Notes under the pieces: generated by a model
The model's database searches: none
What the model saw: only the letters and a program-made list of their open reading frames with translations
What the model was told of the DNA's origin: nothing
Translations under genes and position numbers: made by a program
Shown here: positions 39,857 to 48,732 of the stretch, piece after piece
How the letters are laid out: every line of letters begins with the position of its first letter
How positions within the stretch are numbered: the first letter of the stretch is position 1
Source of the DNA: Acinetobacter sp. ANC 7912
Lineage (GTDB): Bacteria > Pseudomonadota > Gammaproteobacteria > Pseudomonadales > Moraxellaceae
Direction of reading: 5' to 3'
DNA: 64,000 bases
Assembly: GCF_039862785.1 (NCBI RefSeq)
Contig: NZ_CP156795.1
Coordinates: forward strand, 2,418,001-2,482,000

Positions 39857-40096
39857 TTAAATCAGACATAAGGTGATGAAGGGCACCAGATAAAACAGAA
39901 AAATGCCGATTTTATACATTGCCATGCCACCATAATGAATGGCGTCAAAAGTAGTATCGGAGAGCTGGAACCACTGCCCATGAATGCGTTTCACCCAGTT
40001 TCGGGCAAACACAATCAGCAAGAACCAGAGCATTAAGATGCCGTAATTGATCAGAAGTGAATAAAGAAGAAACTGCCGCCAGAAATCCAAATCCAT
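39857..40096 (-). CDS. Small two-helix membrane protein (DUF6868-like)
   Basis: 79-aa protein starting at 40096 (MDLDFWRQFLLYSLL) with AGGAG 8 bases upstream. Two or three hydrophobic segments (about 8-28, 50-77) with aromatic-rich flanks (QWFQLSDTTFDAIHYGGMAMYKIGIFLFY). It resembles the conserved Gammaproteobacterial small membrane family I associate with DUF6868. No function known. Confidence 0.7.
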   Translation of the reverse strand: MDLDFWRQFLLYSLLINYGILMLWFLLIVFARNWVKRIHGQWFQLSDTTFDAIHYGGMAMYKIGIFLFYLVPFITLCLI

Positions 40097-40636
40097 AGTG
40101 ATCTCCTGCCTGAACATGCTGCTTATTTTCTAAACTAGCATAAATCCCTGATAGGAGCATTGAATGCTGGATTTATATCTTGAATGCAGGAAATTTAAAT
40201 GGCTTGAGAAGGTTTAAAGAGGAGAATTTTTTAATTATTTTTTATACTGGTTTGGAGAATCTTTTAGGGTGTAGGGAAAACTCGCGATCGTTTACTTCAA
40301 CTATCAATCTTTGTAAGAATTGACCTTATAGCCTACAAACTTCTGGTTCATAGCGTCCTAAGCCGGATCAAGACCTTTTGGGTTCGTACTGCTCTCGCGT
40401 TTTGCGCCGCTCACAGCATGCTACTCTTTCCGATCCCATCACACCCTTGAGATATATAGTAGCCTCGAGTGGATGGGATTAATTTCCTATGTTTGACTCA
40501 TTTTTTTATTTTTTGAAAATTTATTTCACCAAATATATAAGACTCGAGAAATAAATTCCATTTGATCATTTTAATGACGTTTTATTCTGTAAAAATGACT
40601 TTTATTAGGATTTTATTTTCAGAATTTCAAGCGTTT
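40097..40636. other. Long gene-free stretch with a GC-richer patch and a hairpin
   Basis: 540 bp without a coding frame on either strand. Bases about 40350-40440 are visibly GC-richer than the surroundings, and an 8-bp stem ATCCCATC/GATGGGAT pairs 40433-40440 with 40472-40479 around a 31-base loop with extra CTTGAG/CTCGAG complementarity. It could be a decayed element or an RNA; no known RNA class was recognised. Confidence 0.4.
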
Positions 40637-40900
40637 TTATTTTAATACATGTTGCTGTAACCACTGCGCGGTAAACCACCAGCCACTCATCGCAGACATG
40701 CCGGACATGATAATCGCCAGCACTTTATTCATTTTGCTCAAGTCAGATGTAAACACTTTCAGGTTAATCAGATAGGCCAAGGCAAAATACACCAGTCCGA
40801 TTGCACCACAAAAAGGCACAAATACCAGTGGCCACGCGCTCCAAAGATGAGCTGAAAGTGGTAATTTTCCAGATTCAGGAACTTGATCGGTGATTTCCAT
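40637..40900 (-). CDS. Small membrane protein of unknown function
   Basis: 87-aa protein with two hydrophobic segments (about 24-48 and 59-76; WPLVFVPFCGAIGLVYFALAY and KVLAIIMSGMSAMSGWWF). The N-terminus is mildly acidic and the loop between the segments holds charged residues. No family recognised. Single gene in a gene-poor stretch. Confidence 0.65.
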   Translation of the reverse strand: MEITDQVPESGKLPLSAHLWSAWPLVFVPFCGAIGLVYFALAYLINLKVFTSDLSKMNKVLAIIMSGMSAMSGWWFTAQWLQQHVLK

Positions 40901-41048
40901 ATTCGATTCCCTCTATTTACACAGCAAAATGCACTGTTTTAAACCAAGACTTCACCCAAAGATGGAGCCTTGCCCTCTACAATTAAATGATTTGCAAAAT
41001 CCAAGCCAAATCAGTGCAGTTTTAAAAGTACAAAAGCATGCTTGCATG

Positions 41049-41074
41049 AAAAAGCCCTGCACAGAGGCAAGGCT
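41049..41074 (-). terminator. Terminator cut off from its gene by an IS982 element
   Basis: On the minus strand, AGCCTTGC-CTCTGT-GCAGGGCT (plus-strand arms 41053-41060 and 41067-41074, one G-T wobble) followed by TTTTT (plus A5 at 41049-41053). The minus-strand gene at 42101 would have used it before the IS inserted 33 bp away at 41107. Confidence 0.6.
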
Positions 41075-41106
41075 TAGGGAGGATGATGATCCGTATTTAA
41101 ATCAAT

Positions 41107-42081
41107 ACGCCAATCTCAACTTTTTAAGTCATTGAAATAAAAAGGACATAACCTCATTTTAAATCCGTCTATGAAAATAAAATTACAGTTATGTCCACTG
41201 AAGAATTTATCATCATTGTCTATTTAATCATAGAGGAAATTTACCCAACTATAGTCTCTGAACCATTAAGAAAACGTGGTTTTCCACCTGCTTTAACCGA
41301 TATTGAAATTATCACAATGCAAATTGTTGGTGAGTGTCTCAAAATGGATACGGATAAAAGCATATGGATGTTTTTTAAAAACAATTACTTAAGTTGGTTC
41401 CCTCATTTAGGTTCATATCCTAACTTTTGTAAGCATTGTGCAAACTTATGGCAAGTTCATCAAAAAATCACAGCCCAATTAACTGCACATTATGGTCAGG
41501 ATCATATTCATTTTATTGATGGATTTCCTATACCTGTTTGTCGTTATAGTCGAGCAAAAAGACACAAGAATTTCAAAGAACATGCAGGTTTTAGTTATTG
41601 TGCTGCACAACAAGAGAAATACTATGGTTTTAAAGGGCATCTTGTAATTAATTTGGAGGGTATGATTACTGGCTATACTTTCGCTCCAGCAAATGTAGAT
41701 GAGCGTGATGTTGCACCAGAAATCACAGAAAATATTCATGGGTTACTAGGTGCAGATAAAGGTTACTTAAGACCCAGCTTGAAAGAATACTATAAATTTC
41801 AGTATGTTGATCTACAAACTCCTTTAAGAAAGAATATGCCGGACTCTAGATCTCAAGAATCAATGAGGTTGCTTATGAGAGCACGAAGGAAAATTGAAAC
41901 GGTCATTGGTCAATTAACTGATCGCTTTAATATTCAAAAAGTAAGGGCAAGAGATTTATGGCACTTATCGCATCGTTTTATCAGAAAGATTTTGTCACAT
42001 ACGGTCTGCGTCGTTATGAATAAAAAATGTGGTTATTCGCCGATTCAATTTGAAAAGCTTATTTAAAGTTGAGATTGGCGT
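41107..42081 (+). mobile_element. IS982-family insertion sequence with 7-bp target duplication
   Basis: 975 bp bounded by inverted repeats ACGCCAATCTCAACTTT and its mirror, and flanked by a perfect 7-bp direct repeat AATCAAT (41100-41106 and 42082-42088). Both ends and the target duplication are intact, so it is a recent or well preserved insertion. It sits between a 70-aa gene and that gene's terminator. Confidence 0.93.
41191..42066 (+). CDS. IS982-family transposase
   Basis: 291-aa DDE transposase with the IS982 pattern: HFIDGFPIPVCRYSRAKR carries the first Asp (about residue 110), HGLLGADKGYLRPSL the second (about 190), and RRKIETVIGQLTDRFNIQKVRARDLWHLSHR the Glu (about 234). One frame, undisturbed, starting 84 bp inside the left end. 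Confidence 0.93.
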   Translation: MSTEEFIIIVYLIIEEIYPTIVSEPLRKRGFPPALTDIEIITMQIVGECLKMDTDKSIWMFFKNNYLSWFPHLGSYPNFCKHCANLWQVHQKITAQLTAHYGQDHIHFIDGFPIPVCRYSRAKRHKNFKEHAGFSYCAAQQEKYYGFKGHLVINLEGMITGYTFAPANVDERDVAPEITENIHGLLGADKGYLRPSLKEYYKFQYVDLQTPLRKNMPDSRSQESMRLLMRARRKIETVIGQLTDRFNIQKVRARDLWHLSHRFIRKILSHTVCVVMNKKCGYSPIQFEKLI

Positions 42082-42100
42082 AATCAATATGAATTGTTAT

Positions 42101-42313
42101 TTATGCTTTGCAGCATTTCTCACAACCACTTACCTTTTCTCTTGGCCAGTTCATACGCGCCCGCTTATAGGCCAGATCATAATTAGCAAAGTAACCAATC
42201 AGGATCTGGGCATCAGCAGCAGGTAAATCTTCACAACCAACCGTTGAATTATGAATGAGATGTGCCCCGTTGGCTGCAGCATTTTCATCAATCACAAACT
42301 TGATCATGTCCAT
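42101..42313 (-). CDS. Small soluble protein of unknown function
   Basis: 70-aa protein beginning MDMIKFVIDENAAANGAHLIHNS, with a GGGGGA ribosome-binding site about 8 bases before the ATG at 42313. It has five cysteines (GCED, GCEKCCK), four in the last half, which could bind a metal. It ends 13 bp short of the IS982 target site, so it is intact but separated from its terminator. Reads as a conserved Acinetobacter protein to me, not certain. Confidence 0.6.
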   Translation of the reverse strand: MDMIKFVIDENAAANGAHLIHNSTVGCEDLPAADAQILIGYFANYDLAYKRARMNWPREKVSGCEKCCKA

Positions 42314-42500
42314 GCAAATTCCCCCATCTTCGTTTTTATTAAGGTAGGAATAAAGCCATACATTTTGTATGTATTTATAAATCCCATACTAAAATTATGT
42401 CTTTTATGTGCAAAAATCAATCAGGTTGGCAAAATATTTTTCAAGTTTTTCTCAGGTGAATTAGCGACTTATCACAGATTATGTTTGAAATGCTGCTGGA

Positions 42501-43079
42501 CTAGACAGTTTTAGGTGTGGTCTTGTCATTCTTGTTTTTCTTGAACCAGCGTACAAACCACACCACAGCAATGATCAGGGCGATCACCACTAGTACCGGA
42601 ATAAAGAATGAAAATATGGAGAGGACAGCGGCACTGATCCATTCACCGGTCGAAATCACCGGATTTCCTGCACCACCTGTTGTCGCGGTCGATAAGCCAC
42701 GTAATGCGACAGTTCCAAATTGCACCGCCCCTGCTGTTCCACCACCGACAATCAGCGCTGCTGCCCATCCGACAAACTGGGACATTTCCCCACTACTGAC
42801 GGCCATAGTGGATACGGTTCCGGCAATCACTGCTGCCGGTGTGGCAATGGTATCCAGGACATTGTCCACCCAAGGAATGTAGTAGGCGGAAATTTCACAG
42901 ATGGTTGCGATTGCCAAAGTCAGACACACCGATGGTAATGCCAGCCAGCCGAAACCCTGGATCGGTTCAAACCAGCCCATCATGCAGGCCACGCTCATAA
43001 CCAGTAACGGAACAAAGATACGAAAACCACAAGCTGCACTGAGCCCAATACCAATACATAAACCGAGAATCGTTTCCAT
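42501..43079 (-). CDS. DUF4126 family membrane protein
   Basis: 192-aa polytopic protein with five or more hydrophobic segments. The N-terminus METILGLCIGIGLSAACGFRIFVPLLVMS and the loop DNVLDTIATPAAVIAGT are hallmarks of the DUF4126 family, which has no proven function. The C-terminal tail is strongly basic (RWFKKNKNDKTTPKTV). Single gene preceding a bidirectional terminator. Confidence 0.85.
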   Translation of the reverse strand: METILGLCIGIGLSAACGFRIFVPLLVMSVACMMGWFEPIQGFGWLALPSVCLTLAIATICEISAYYIPWVDNVLDTIATPAAVIAGTVSTMAVSSGEMSQFVGWAAALIVGGGTAGAVQFGTVALRGLSTATTGGAGNPVISTGEWISAAVLSIFSFFIPVLVVIALIIAVVWFVRWFKKNKNDKTTPKTV

Positions 43080-43136
43080 ACTGCGCTCCAGGTAGATTTG
43101 TGGCGATGGTTTCTTTTTATCTGTTTCTAAAATAGC

Positions 43137-43164
43137 AAAAAGCCCTATTGGGTAATAGGGCTTT
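43137..43164 (-). terminator. Intrinsic terminator after the small zinc-ribbon gene
   Basis: AAAAGCCCTATT-GGGT-AATAGGGCTTTT, 12-bp perfect arms with A/T runs, 40 bases after the stop of the 47-aa gene. Confidence 0.9.
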
Positions 43165-43205
43165 TATTTTAAAACAGTTTGTTCTGTTTTATTCTTTGCT
43201 GTAGC

Positions 43206-43349
43206 TCAGGCAACCTTATCGTTGTATTTGGTGCCTTGGCATTTGGTACACGGTGGTAAGCGGTCTGTACCAATTTCTAAGTAAACGCGATGTCCACATT
43301 GAACACAAAAATAGAAACCTGTTCCCGGTTTTGAGCCAGCTGTTACCAT
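43206..43349 (-). CDS. 47-aa zinc-ribbon protein
   Basis: Tiny protein MVTAGSKPGTGFYFC..., with Cys15-x2-Cys18 and Cys34-x2-Cys37 (CVQCG and CTKC), the two knuckles of a zinc ribbon. GGAG lies 7 bases before the ATG and a strong terminator follows, so it is a self-contained gene. Similar minimal zinc ribbons occur in many Gammaproteobacteria with no known partner. Confidence 0.8.
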   Translation of the reverse strand: MVTAGSKPGTGFYFCVQCGHRVYLEIGTDRLPPCTKCQGTKYNDKVA

Positions 43350-44759
43350 CTTTGTTCTCCGTTGTTTTTAGAAAATGGTAAAGCTAGTATAACCACGCTT
43401 TATAGGTTACGGATTGTCCATTTTGTTACAAAATTATGTCGATTAGGCGAAATTGAAATTTTATAAATTATCTAATTAGTCATTTGCCACACTCGCAGAT
43501 GGTTTTGGTATGGCGGCATTTACTTCAATCATTTTTAGATTATTTAACTCACTATCTTGTATGAGCTTTAAAAAGCGTTCCTATCTATTCTCTGAAATTT
43601 CCATATTATGAATTACTAGATAAATTCCTTTATGAGACTTTTCTGACTTTTGATAAATAGGTAGTTGCGAAGTAAATCCTTTTTCTAGCTTACTATTAGA
43701 GGTTAATTTCACCTCAACAAGCACTTTAATATTAGCCCCTTTACTAACTTTGAAATCTACCGGTCCCCTACCTGCATCCGATTCTGGACTAATATCAAGA
43801 TTATTTGCTGAACAATATGCATCAGCTATACCAAAGAATAAGAGTTGTGCAGCTGACTCATGCTTTCTTTTCCCATTTTTATCGTAAAGCAACTTGCATA
43901 ACTGGTTATCTTCTATCAATTTTTTGAAATGTTCACAGATTACCTCTACAGTTTTATATACATCATCTAAAGTTGGTGTGGCTGATAACTTTAAATCTAA
44001 GGGATATTCTTTGACTACTTTTTTTTGATGCCTCATACCATACTGTTTCCCCTGTAGGATCATCTACAAAATCATAATATTGAGGTGATATTTGTTTATA
44101 GGCTTCCAGAACTTCTCTCAAAAAAATTGGATCATCAATGATTGCTTTCCGGATATGTCCTTTTTGTTCTTTTATAGAAATTTTTTTAAAGGAACCTTCA
44201 ATCACTGAATTCAAATAAAGGCGTAATTGTTCATTCTTTTTACAGATCCAATCCAAGTCCATGAGACTATCCGCAATTGGAAGGTCTCGTAAAAATTCTT
44301 TAGGAACAAGAATTATAGGTTTTCCAGTAAGTTTATTTTGAGGTAATTCATTAGGTTCATAATTTTTCGAAAATGATTTTTTACTTAATGGAATATTTAA
44401 TTCAGCACATATACGCTGAGTATAAGAAATAAAATCTTCTATCAAAATATTTGAAATTAAATCACTTATTAAGTCAGGTCCTACTCCCTCTTGAAATCCT
44501 CCTATCAACTCAAAAATTGTTGGATCATTTGTACCAGCATCTAAAATTTGTTTCAAATTTCTAAGAATCTCTAATTTTTTGATTTTACCTATACCACCGC
44601 CACTGGCATTTTCTTTGCCATATCCTATCGATAATCCATTAATTTCACTTGACTTAAAAAATTCAAAAGCTCTATTCCAAAAAATATCATTTTCTTTTTT
44701 GCTAGCATTTGAACCGTACCGGGTTTGTCGGAGAGTCAATATTCTGAGAGACTATCCCG

Positions 44760-45091
44760 ATGACAAAATTAAAATATACCCCTGAAATCAGAGAAAGAGC
44801 GGTTCAATTATTGATTGAATCTGAAAAAGATTATCCATCGAATTGGGCTGCGATCACCGCTATTGCTCCCTGAGCAGTATACTGCGCAAGGGTTGTACTC
44901 CTGAAACACTACGTGTTTGGTATCAAAAATATTTAGATAAACAAAATCCAGTTAAAGTACAGCAGCTTTCAGACCAAGAACGTATCAAACAACTCGAACG
45001 CGAAAATAAAGAACTGCAACGCGCCAATGAGATTCTACGTAAAGCAGCCGCTTTTTTCGCCCAGGCGGAGCTCGACCGCCCACACAAATAA
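44760..45091 (+). pseudogene. IS3 orfA (helix-turn-helix protein), frameshifted
   Basis: Opens with MTKLKYTPEIRERAVQLL, the start of an IS3-type OrfA, but hits TGA at 44871-44873 after 37 codons. A neighbouring frame then carries GCTPETLRVWYQKYL and the leucine-zipper part QERIKQLERENKELQRANEILRKAAAFFAQ. The junction contains the palindrome GCAGTATACTGC (44874-44885); 23 bases sit where about 9 would be expected, shifting the frame. Confidence 0.85.
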
Positions 45092-45109
45092 AGTTCAGGT
45101 CGATACGGT

Positions 45110-45811
45110 GTGCGTAAGGTCTGGCAACAACTGAAACGTGAAGGCTATGTGATTGCACGTTGTACAGTTGCTCGATTGATGCAGAAGCTAGGTATACAAG
45201 GTGTTTGGCGCGGTAAGAATAAACAAACTACCCGTAGCCGGGATGACCAAAAACGGGCAGATGATTTAGTGAAACGTAATTTTAGTGCTGATCATCCAAA
45301 CCAACTATGGGTCGGTGACTTTATGTATATTCAAACTCATTCAGGCTGGGTCTATACCGCCTTTATTATTGATGTGTTTTCACGAGCAATTGTTGGATGG
45401 AAAGTATCTACACGGATGAATACAGATATGGTGCTCGATGCATTGGAGCAAGCATTGCATGATCGCGGCATGCCAAAGAATGTGATTCATCATTCCGACA
45501 GAGGTGTGCAATATCTTTCCATTCGCTATACCAATCGTTTAGAAGCAGCAAATTTACGAGCATCAGTCGGTACGACAGGTGATTCATACGATAATGCTTT
45601 GGCTGAAACGGTGAATGGCTTATACAAAACAGAGGTGATTGAATATCTAAAAGCAGATTGGCAAGGTTTAGCGGATGTACAACTTGCGACATTAAATTGG
45701 GTAGATTGGTTCAACAAAAAGCGTGTACACAGTGCACTGGGTTATGTATCGCCTTTTGAGTTTGAAGCAATGTACTATGATAAGATTAACCCGTTAGGTC
45801 AGGTGGCCTAA
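45110..45811 (+). pseudogene. IS3 orfB transposase, N-terminal part deleted
   Basis: 233 codons of a DDE integrase-like transposase: Asp in WVGDFMYIQTHSGW, Asp in HHSDRGVQYLS, and Glu in DNALAETVNGLYKTEV, all catalytic residues kept. The frame picks up at SGRYGVRKVWQQL directly after the end of orfA (PHK-stop), so the usual start and first 60-70 codons of orfB are missing, together with the frameshift window. GTG at 45110 is only formal. Confidence 0.85.
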
Positions 45812-46061
45812 CTTAAATAAAAAAATCTCCGACAAACCCGGTACGGTTCAATTTAATAATGTCAAAATTTTTTGGAAATATTCCTCAATTTTTAAAGTCG
45901 AATTTTTGAATTCTGGAATTTTTGTGTTTCTAACTAATAAAGGATCAATAAATAAACGAGTATCAATATTTAGAATTGGATCTAATGCACCTAAGGCTGT
46001 AAATAAATCAGTATCAATTCCGTAAGAGTCTGAAAAGCTTATTGTCATTTTAATTCCAAAT

Positions 46062-46094
46062 AAAAACACCCTACGTTAAAGTAGGGTGTTTTTT
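46062..46094 (-). terminator. Intrinsic terminator after acnD
   Basis: AAAAACACCCTAC-GTTAAA-GTAGGGTGTTTTTT, 11-bp or longer arms with flanking A/T runs, 31 bases after the acnD stop and just before the start of the split gene. Confidence 0.88.
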
Positions 46095-46125
46095 AATCAA
46101 ATTCAACAACTTTTAACTTGAAATA

Positions 46126-48732
46126 TTACACAATTGAGCCTTCTAAAAAGTCCTGTGCAAAGCGCTGTAATACTCCACCCGCTTCATACACAGAAACCTC
46201 TTCTTCCGTATCCAGGCGACAGGTCACCGGCACTTTCACCACTTCATTTTTACCATCAGTGGTTGAACGTTCAATCACTAGCGTTAAAGTCGAACGTGGT
46301 GCAATATTACCAATCACGCTATACAGCTCTGTACCATCCAGCTTCAAGGTCTTGCGGTCTGTACCCGGTTTAAACTCCAGCGGAAGCACACCCATACCCA
46401 CCAAGTTGGTACGGTGAATACGCTCAAAACCTTCAGCGACAATCGCTTCTACACCCGCCAGACGAACACCTTTCGCTGCCCAGTCACGGCTTGAACCCTG
46501 ACCATAATCCTTACCGGCAATGATAATCAACGGCTGCTTGCGGTTCATATAGGTTTCAATCGCTTCCCACATACGCATTACTTCACCTTCCGGCTCCACA
46601 CGCGCTTTAGAACCTTGCTTGATGGTGCCATCTGAACGAACCACCATTTCGTTATACAGCTTCGGATTCGCCAAAGTCGCACGCTGTGCAGTCAGGTGAT
46701 CACCACGGTGTGTTGCATAGGAGTTAAAGTCTTCCTCAGGCACGCCCATTTTCGCCAGATATTCACCCGCAGCCGAATCACGGGTTATCGCATTCGATGG
46801 AGATAAATGGTCTGTGGTGATGTTATCGCCCAGAATCGCCAGCGGACGCATGTTGGCTAAAGTACGCGGTGCAGCCAGTGCCCCTTCCCAATATGGCGGA
46901 CGGCGAATATAAGTACTTTGCGGACGCCAGTCATACAGCGGACTCGCAGCTTCCTCTGCCTTGCCTAGATCAAACATCGGGATGTAGACTTTCTTGAACT
47001 GCTCTGGTTTTACAGATTCTTTTACCAAAGCGTCAATTTCTTCATCTGATGGCCAGATATCTTTCAGGTAAATCGGATTGCCATCTTTGTCTGTACCCAA
47101 AGCATCTTTTTCGATGTCAAAACGGATCGTACCGGCAATCGCATACGCCACCACTAACGGTGGAGATGCCAGGAAAGCCTGTTTTGCATAAGGATGGATA
47201 CGGCCATCGAAGTTACGGTTACCGGACAGAACCGCAGTTGCATACAGGTCACGGTCGATAATTTCCTGCTGAATCTTCGGATCAAGCGCGCCAGACATGC
47301 CGTTACAGGTGGTACATGCATACGCCACGATGCCAAAGCCCAGTTTTTCCAGATCGTGCAGAACACCTGCTTCTTCCAAATACAATGCGGCCGCTTTAGA
47401 GCCCGGTGCAAATGATGTTTTTACCCATGGCTTACGGGTTAAGCCCAATTCATTTGCCTTTCGTGCTAGCAAGCCTGCTGCGACGGTATTGCGCGGATTT
47501 GAAGTATTGGTACAAGAAGTAATGGCTGCAATGATGATAGCACCATCTGGCATCAGGCCATCAGTACGATTTTCTACCACACCGGCAATGCCTTTTTCTT
47601 TCAGCTCAGAAGTCGATACACGTGCATGCGGATTGGATGGACCAGCGATGTTACGGGTCACTTTAGACAGATCAAAACGCAGCACACGTGGATACTCTGC
47701 CTGCTTCATTTCAGATGACCACAAGCCAATTTCCTTGGCATAGGTTTCCACCAGCTTGATCTGCTCAGGCTCACGACCTGTCAGAGTTAAATAATCAATG
47801 GTGTTTTGGTCGATATAGAACATGGCAGCAGTGGCACCATATTCCGGAGTCATATTAGAGATCGTCGCGCGATCGCCTACTGACATGCTGTCCGCACCTT
47901 CACCGAAGAATTCCAGATAAGCACCGACCACACGTTCTTTACGCAGGAACTCTGTCAATGCCAACACAATATCAGTAGCAGTAATGCCCGGCTGGCGCTG
48001 TCCTACCAGTTCAATTCCGATAATATCCGGCAGACGCATCCACGATGCTCGACCCAGCATGACATTTTCAGCTTCTAGGCCGCCCACACCGACTGAAATC
48101 ACACCCAGCGCATCGGTATGTGGTGTATGCGAATCAGTCCCGACACAGGTATCCGGGAAAGCGACACCATCACGGCTCTGAATCACCGGTGACATTTTTT
48201 CCAGATTGATCTGGTGCATGATGCCATTACCGGCTGGAATCACATCGACATTTTTGAAAGCAGTCTTGGTCCAGTTAATAAAATGGAAACGGTCTTCATT
48301 ACGGCGCTCTTCCACCGCACGGTTTTTCTCAAAAGCCTCCGGATCATAGCCGCCATATTCCACCGCCAGTGAGTGATCGACGATCAACTGAGTTGGCACC
48401 ACCGGATTAACTTTGGCTGGATCACCACCTTGGTCAGCAATCGCATCACGCAGACCAGCCAGATCGACCAGCGCCGTTTGTCCCAGAATGTCATGACATA
48501 CCACACGTGCCGGATACCAAGGAAAATCATGTTCCTGCTTGCGCTCAATCAACTGGCGTAATGACTGTTCCAGAATGGCAGGATCACAACGGCGTACCAA
48601 CTGCTCAGCCAGCACTTTGGAGGTATATGGAAGTTTGGCATATGCGCCTGGCTGGATATCTTCAACGGCCTGACGCACGTCATAATATTCCAGCTGGGTA
48701 CCTTGCAGTGGTTTACGGTAGTTGTTGTTCAT
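46126..48732 (-). CDS. acnD: 2-methylisocitrate dehydratase AcnD (aconitase superfamily)
   Basis: 868-aa Fe-S hydro-lyase. Cys407 (ITSCTNTSNP), Cys473 and Cys476 (YACTTCNGMSG) bind the [4Fe-4S] cluster. The opening NYRKPLQGTQLEYYDVRQAVEDIQPGAYAKLPYTSKVLAEQLVRRCDP and length match AcnD and not AcnA, which is longer with a different start. AcnD dehydrates 2-methylcitrate to 2-methyl-trans-aconitate in the methylcitrate cycle of propionate oxidation, normally working with PrpF and lying with prpB/prpC. Neither is in the window, so this copy stands alone. Confidence 0.85.
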   Translation of the reverse strand: MNNNYRKPLQGTQLEYYDVRQAVEDIQPGAYAKLPYTSKVLAEQLVRRCDPAILEQSLRQLIERKQEHDFPWYPARVVCHDILGQTALVDLAGLRDAIADQGGDPAKVNPVVPTQLIVDHSLAVEYGGYDPEAFEKNRAVEERRNEDRFHFINWTKTAFKNVDVIPAGNGIMHQINLEKMSPVIQSRDGVAFPDTCVGTDSHTPHTDALGVISVGVGGLEAENVMLGRASWMRLPDIIGIELVGQRQPGITATDIVLALTEFLRKERVVGAYLEFFGEGADSMSVGDRATISNMTPEYGATAAMFYIDQNTIDYLTLTGREPEQIKLVETYAKEIGLWSSEMKQAEYPRVLRFDLSKVTRNIAGPSNPHARVSTSELKEKGIAGVVENRTDGLMPDGAIIIAAITSCTNTSNPRNTVAAGLLARKANELGLTRKPWVKTSFAPGSKAAALYLEEAGVLHDLEKLGFGIVAYACTTCNGMSGALDPKIQQEIIDRDLYATAVLSGNRNFDGRIHPYAKQAFLASPPLVVAYAIAGTIRFDIEKDALGTDKDGNPIYLKDIWPSDEEIDALVKESVKPEQFKKVYIPMFDLGKAEEAASPLYDWRPQSTYIRRPPYWEGALAAPRTLANMRPLAILGDNITTDHLSPSNAITRDSAAGEYLAKMGVPEEDFNSYATHRGDHLTAQRATLANPKLYNEMVVRSDGTIKQGSKARVEPEGEVMRMWEAIETYMNRKQPLIIIAGKDYGQGSSRDWAAKGVRLAGVEAIVAEGFERIHRTNLVGMGVLPLEFKPGTDRKTLKLDGTELYSVIGNIAPRSTLTLVIERSTTDGKNEVVKVPVTCRLDTEEEVSVYEAGGVLQRFAQDFLEGSIV

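Larger units (their letters stand above)
44710..45850 (+). mobile_element. IS3-family element with perfect ends but damaged transposase genes
   Basis: 1141 bp with identical 25-bp inverted repeats (TGAACCGTACCGGGTTTGTC...) and ATT duplicated on both sides (44707-44709, 45851-45853). Inside, orfA is frameshifted and the front half of orfB is missing, so the copy can only move if another element supplies transposase. The ends being identical means it may still be mobilisable in trans. Confidence 0.9.
43581..46048 (-). pseudogene. Gene for a PD-(D/E)XK-nuclease-like protein, split by an IS3 copy and frameshifted
   Basis: Three reading-frame pieces form one gene of about 460 codons. The first (46048 down to 45851, MTISFSDSYGIDTDLF...ILTLLN) joins in frame across the IS3 element, once its ATT target duplication is removed, to NASKKENDIFWNRAFEFF in the next piece (44706-44017). 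After TCA AAA AAA the frame breaks in an A8 run (plus-strand T8 at 44019-44026); dropping one A restores VVKEYPLDLKLS, which continues to the stop at 43581. The C-terminus has GRGPVDFKV...VLVEVKLTSN, an Asp...Glu-x-Lys pattern of PD-(D/E)XK nucleases. I do not recognise the family; such stand-alone nuclease proteins often belong to phage-defence loci. It follows the acnD terminator. Confidence 0.75.

Noticed and set aside
40890..41135. ORF on the plus strand ending in the left part of the IS982 element
   Set aside because: It starts with GTG inside the 5' end of a minus-strand gene, has no RBS, overlaps an inverted repeat and the terminator of the 70-aa gene, and does not look like a real protein.
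47297..47743. 148-aa ORF opposite acnD
   Set aside because: Antisense shadow of a well conserved aconitase-type gene.
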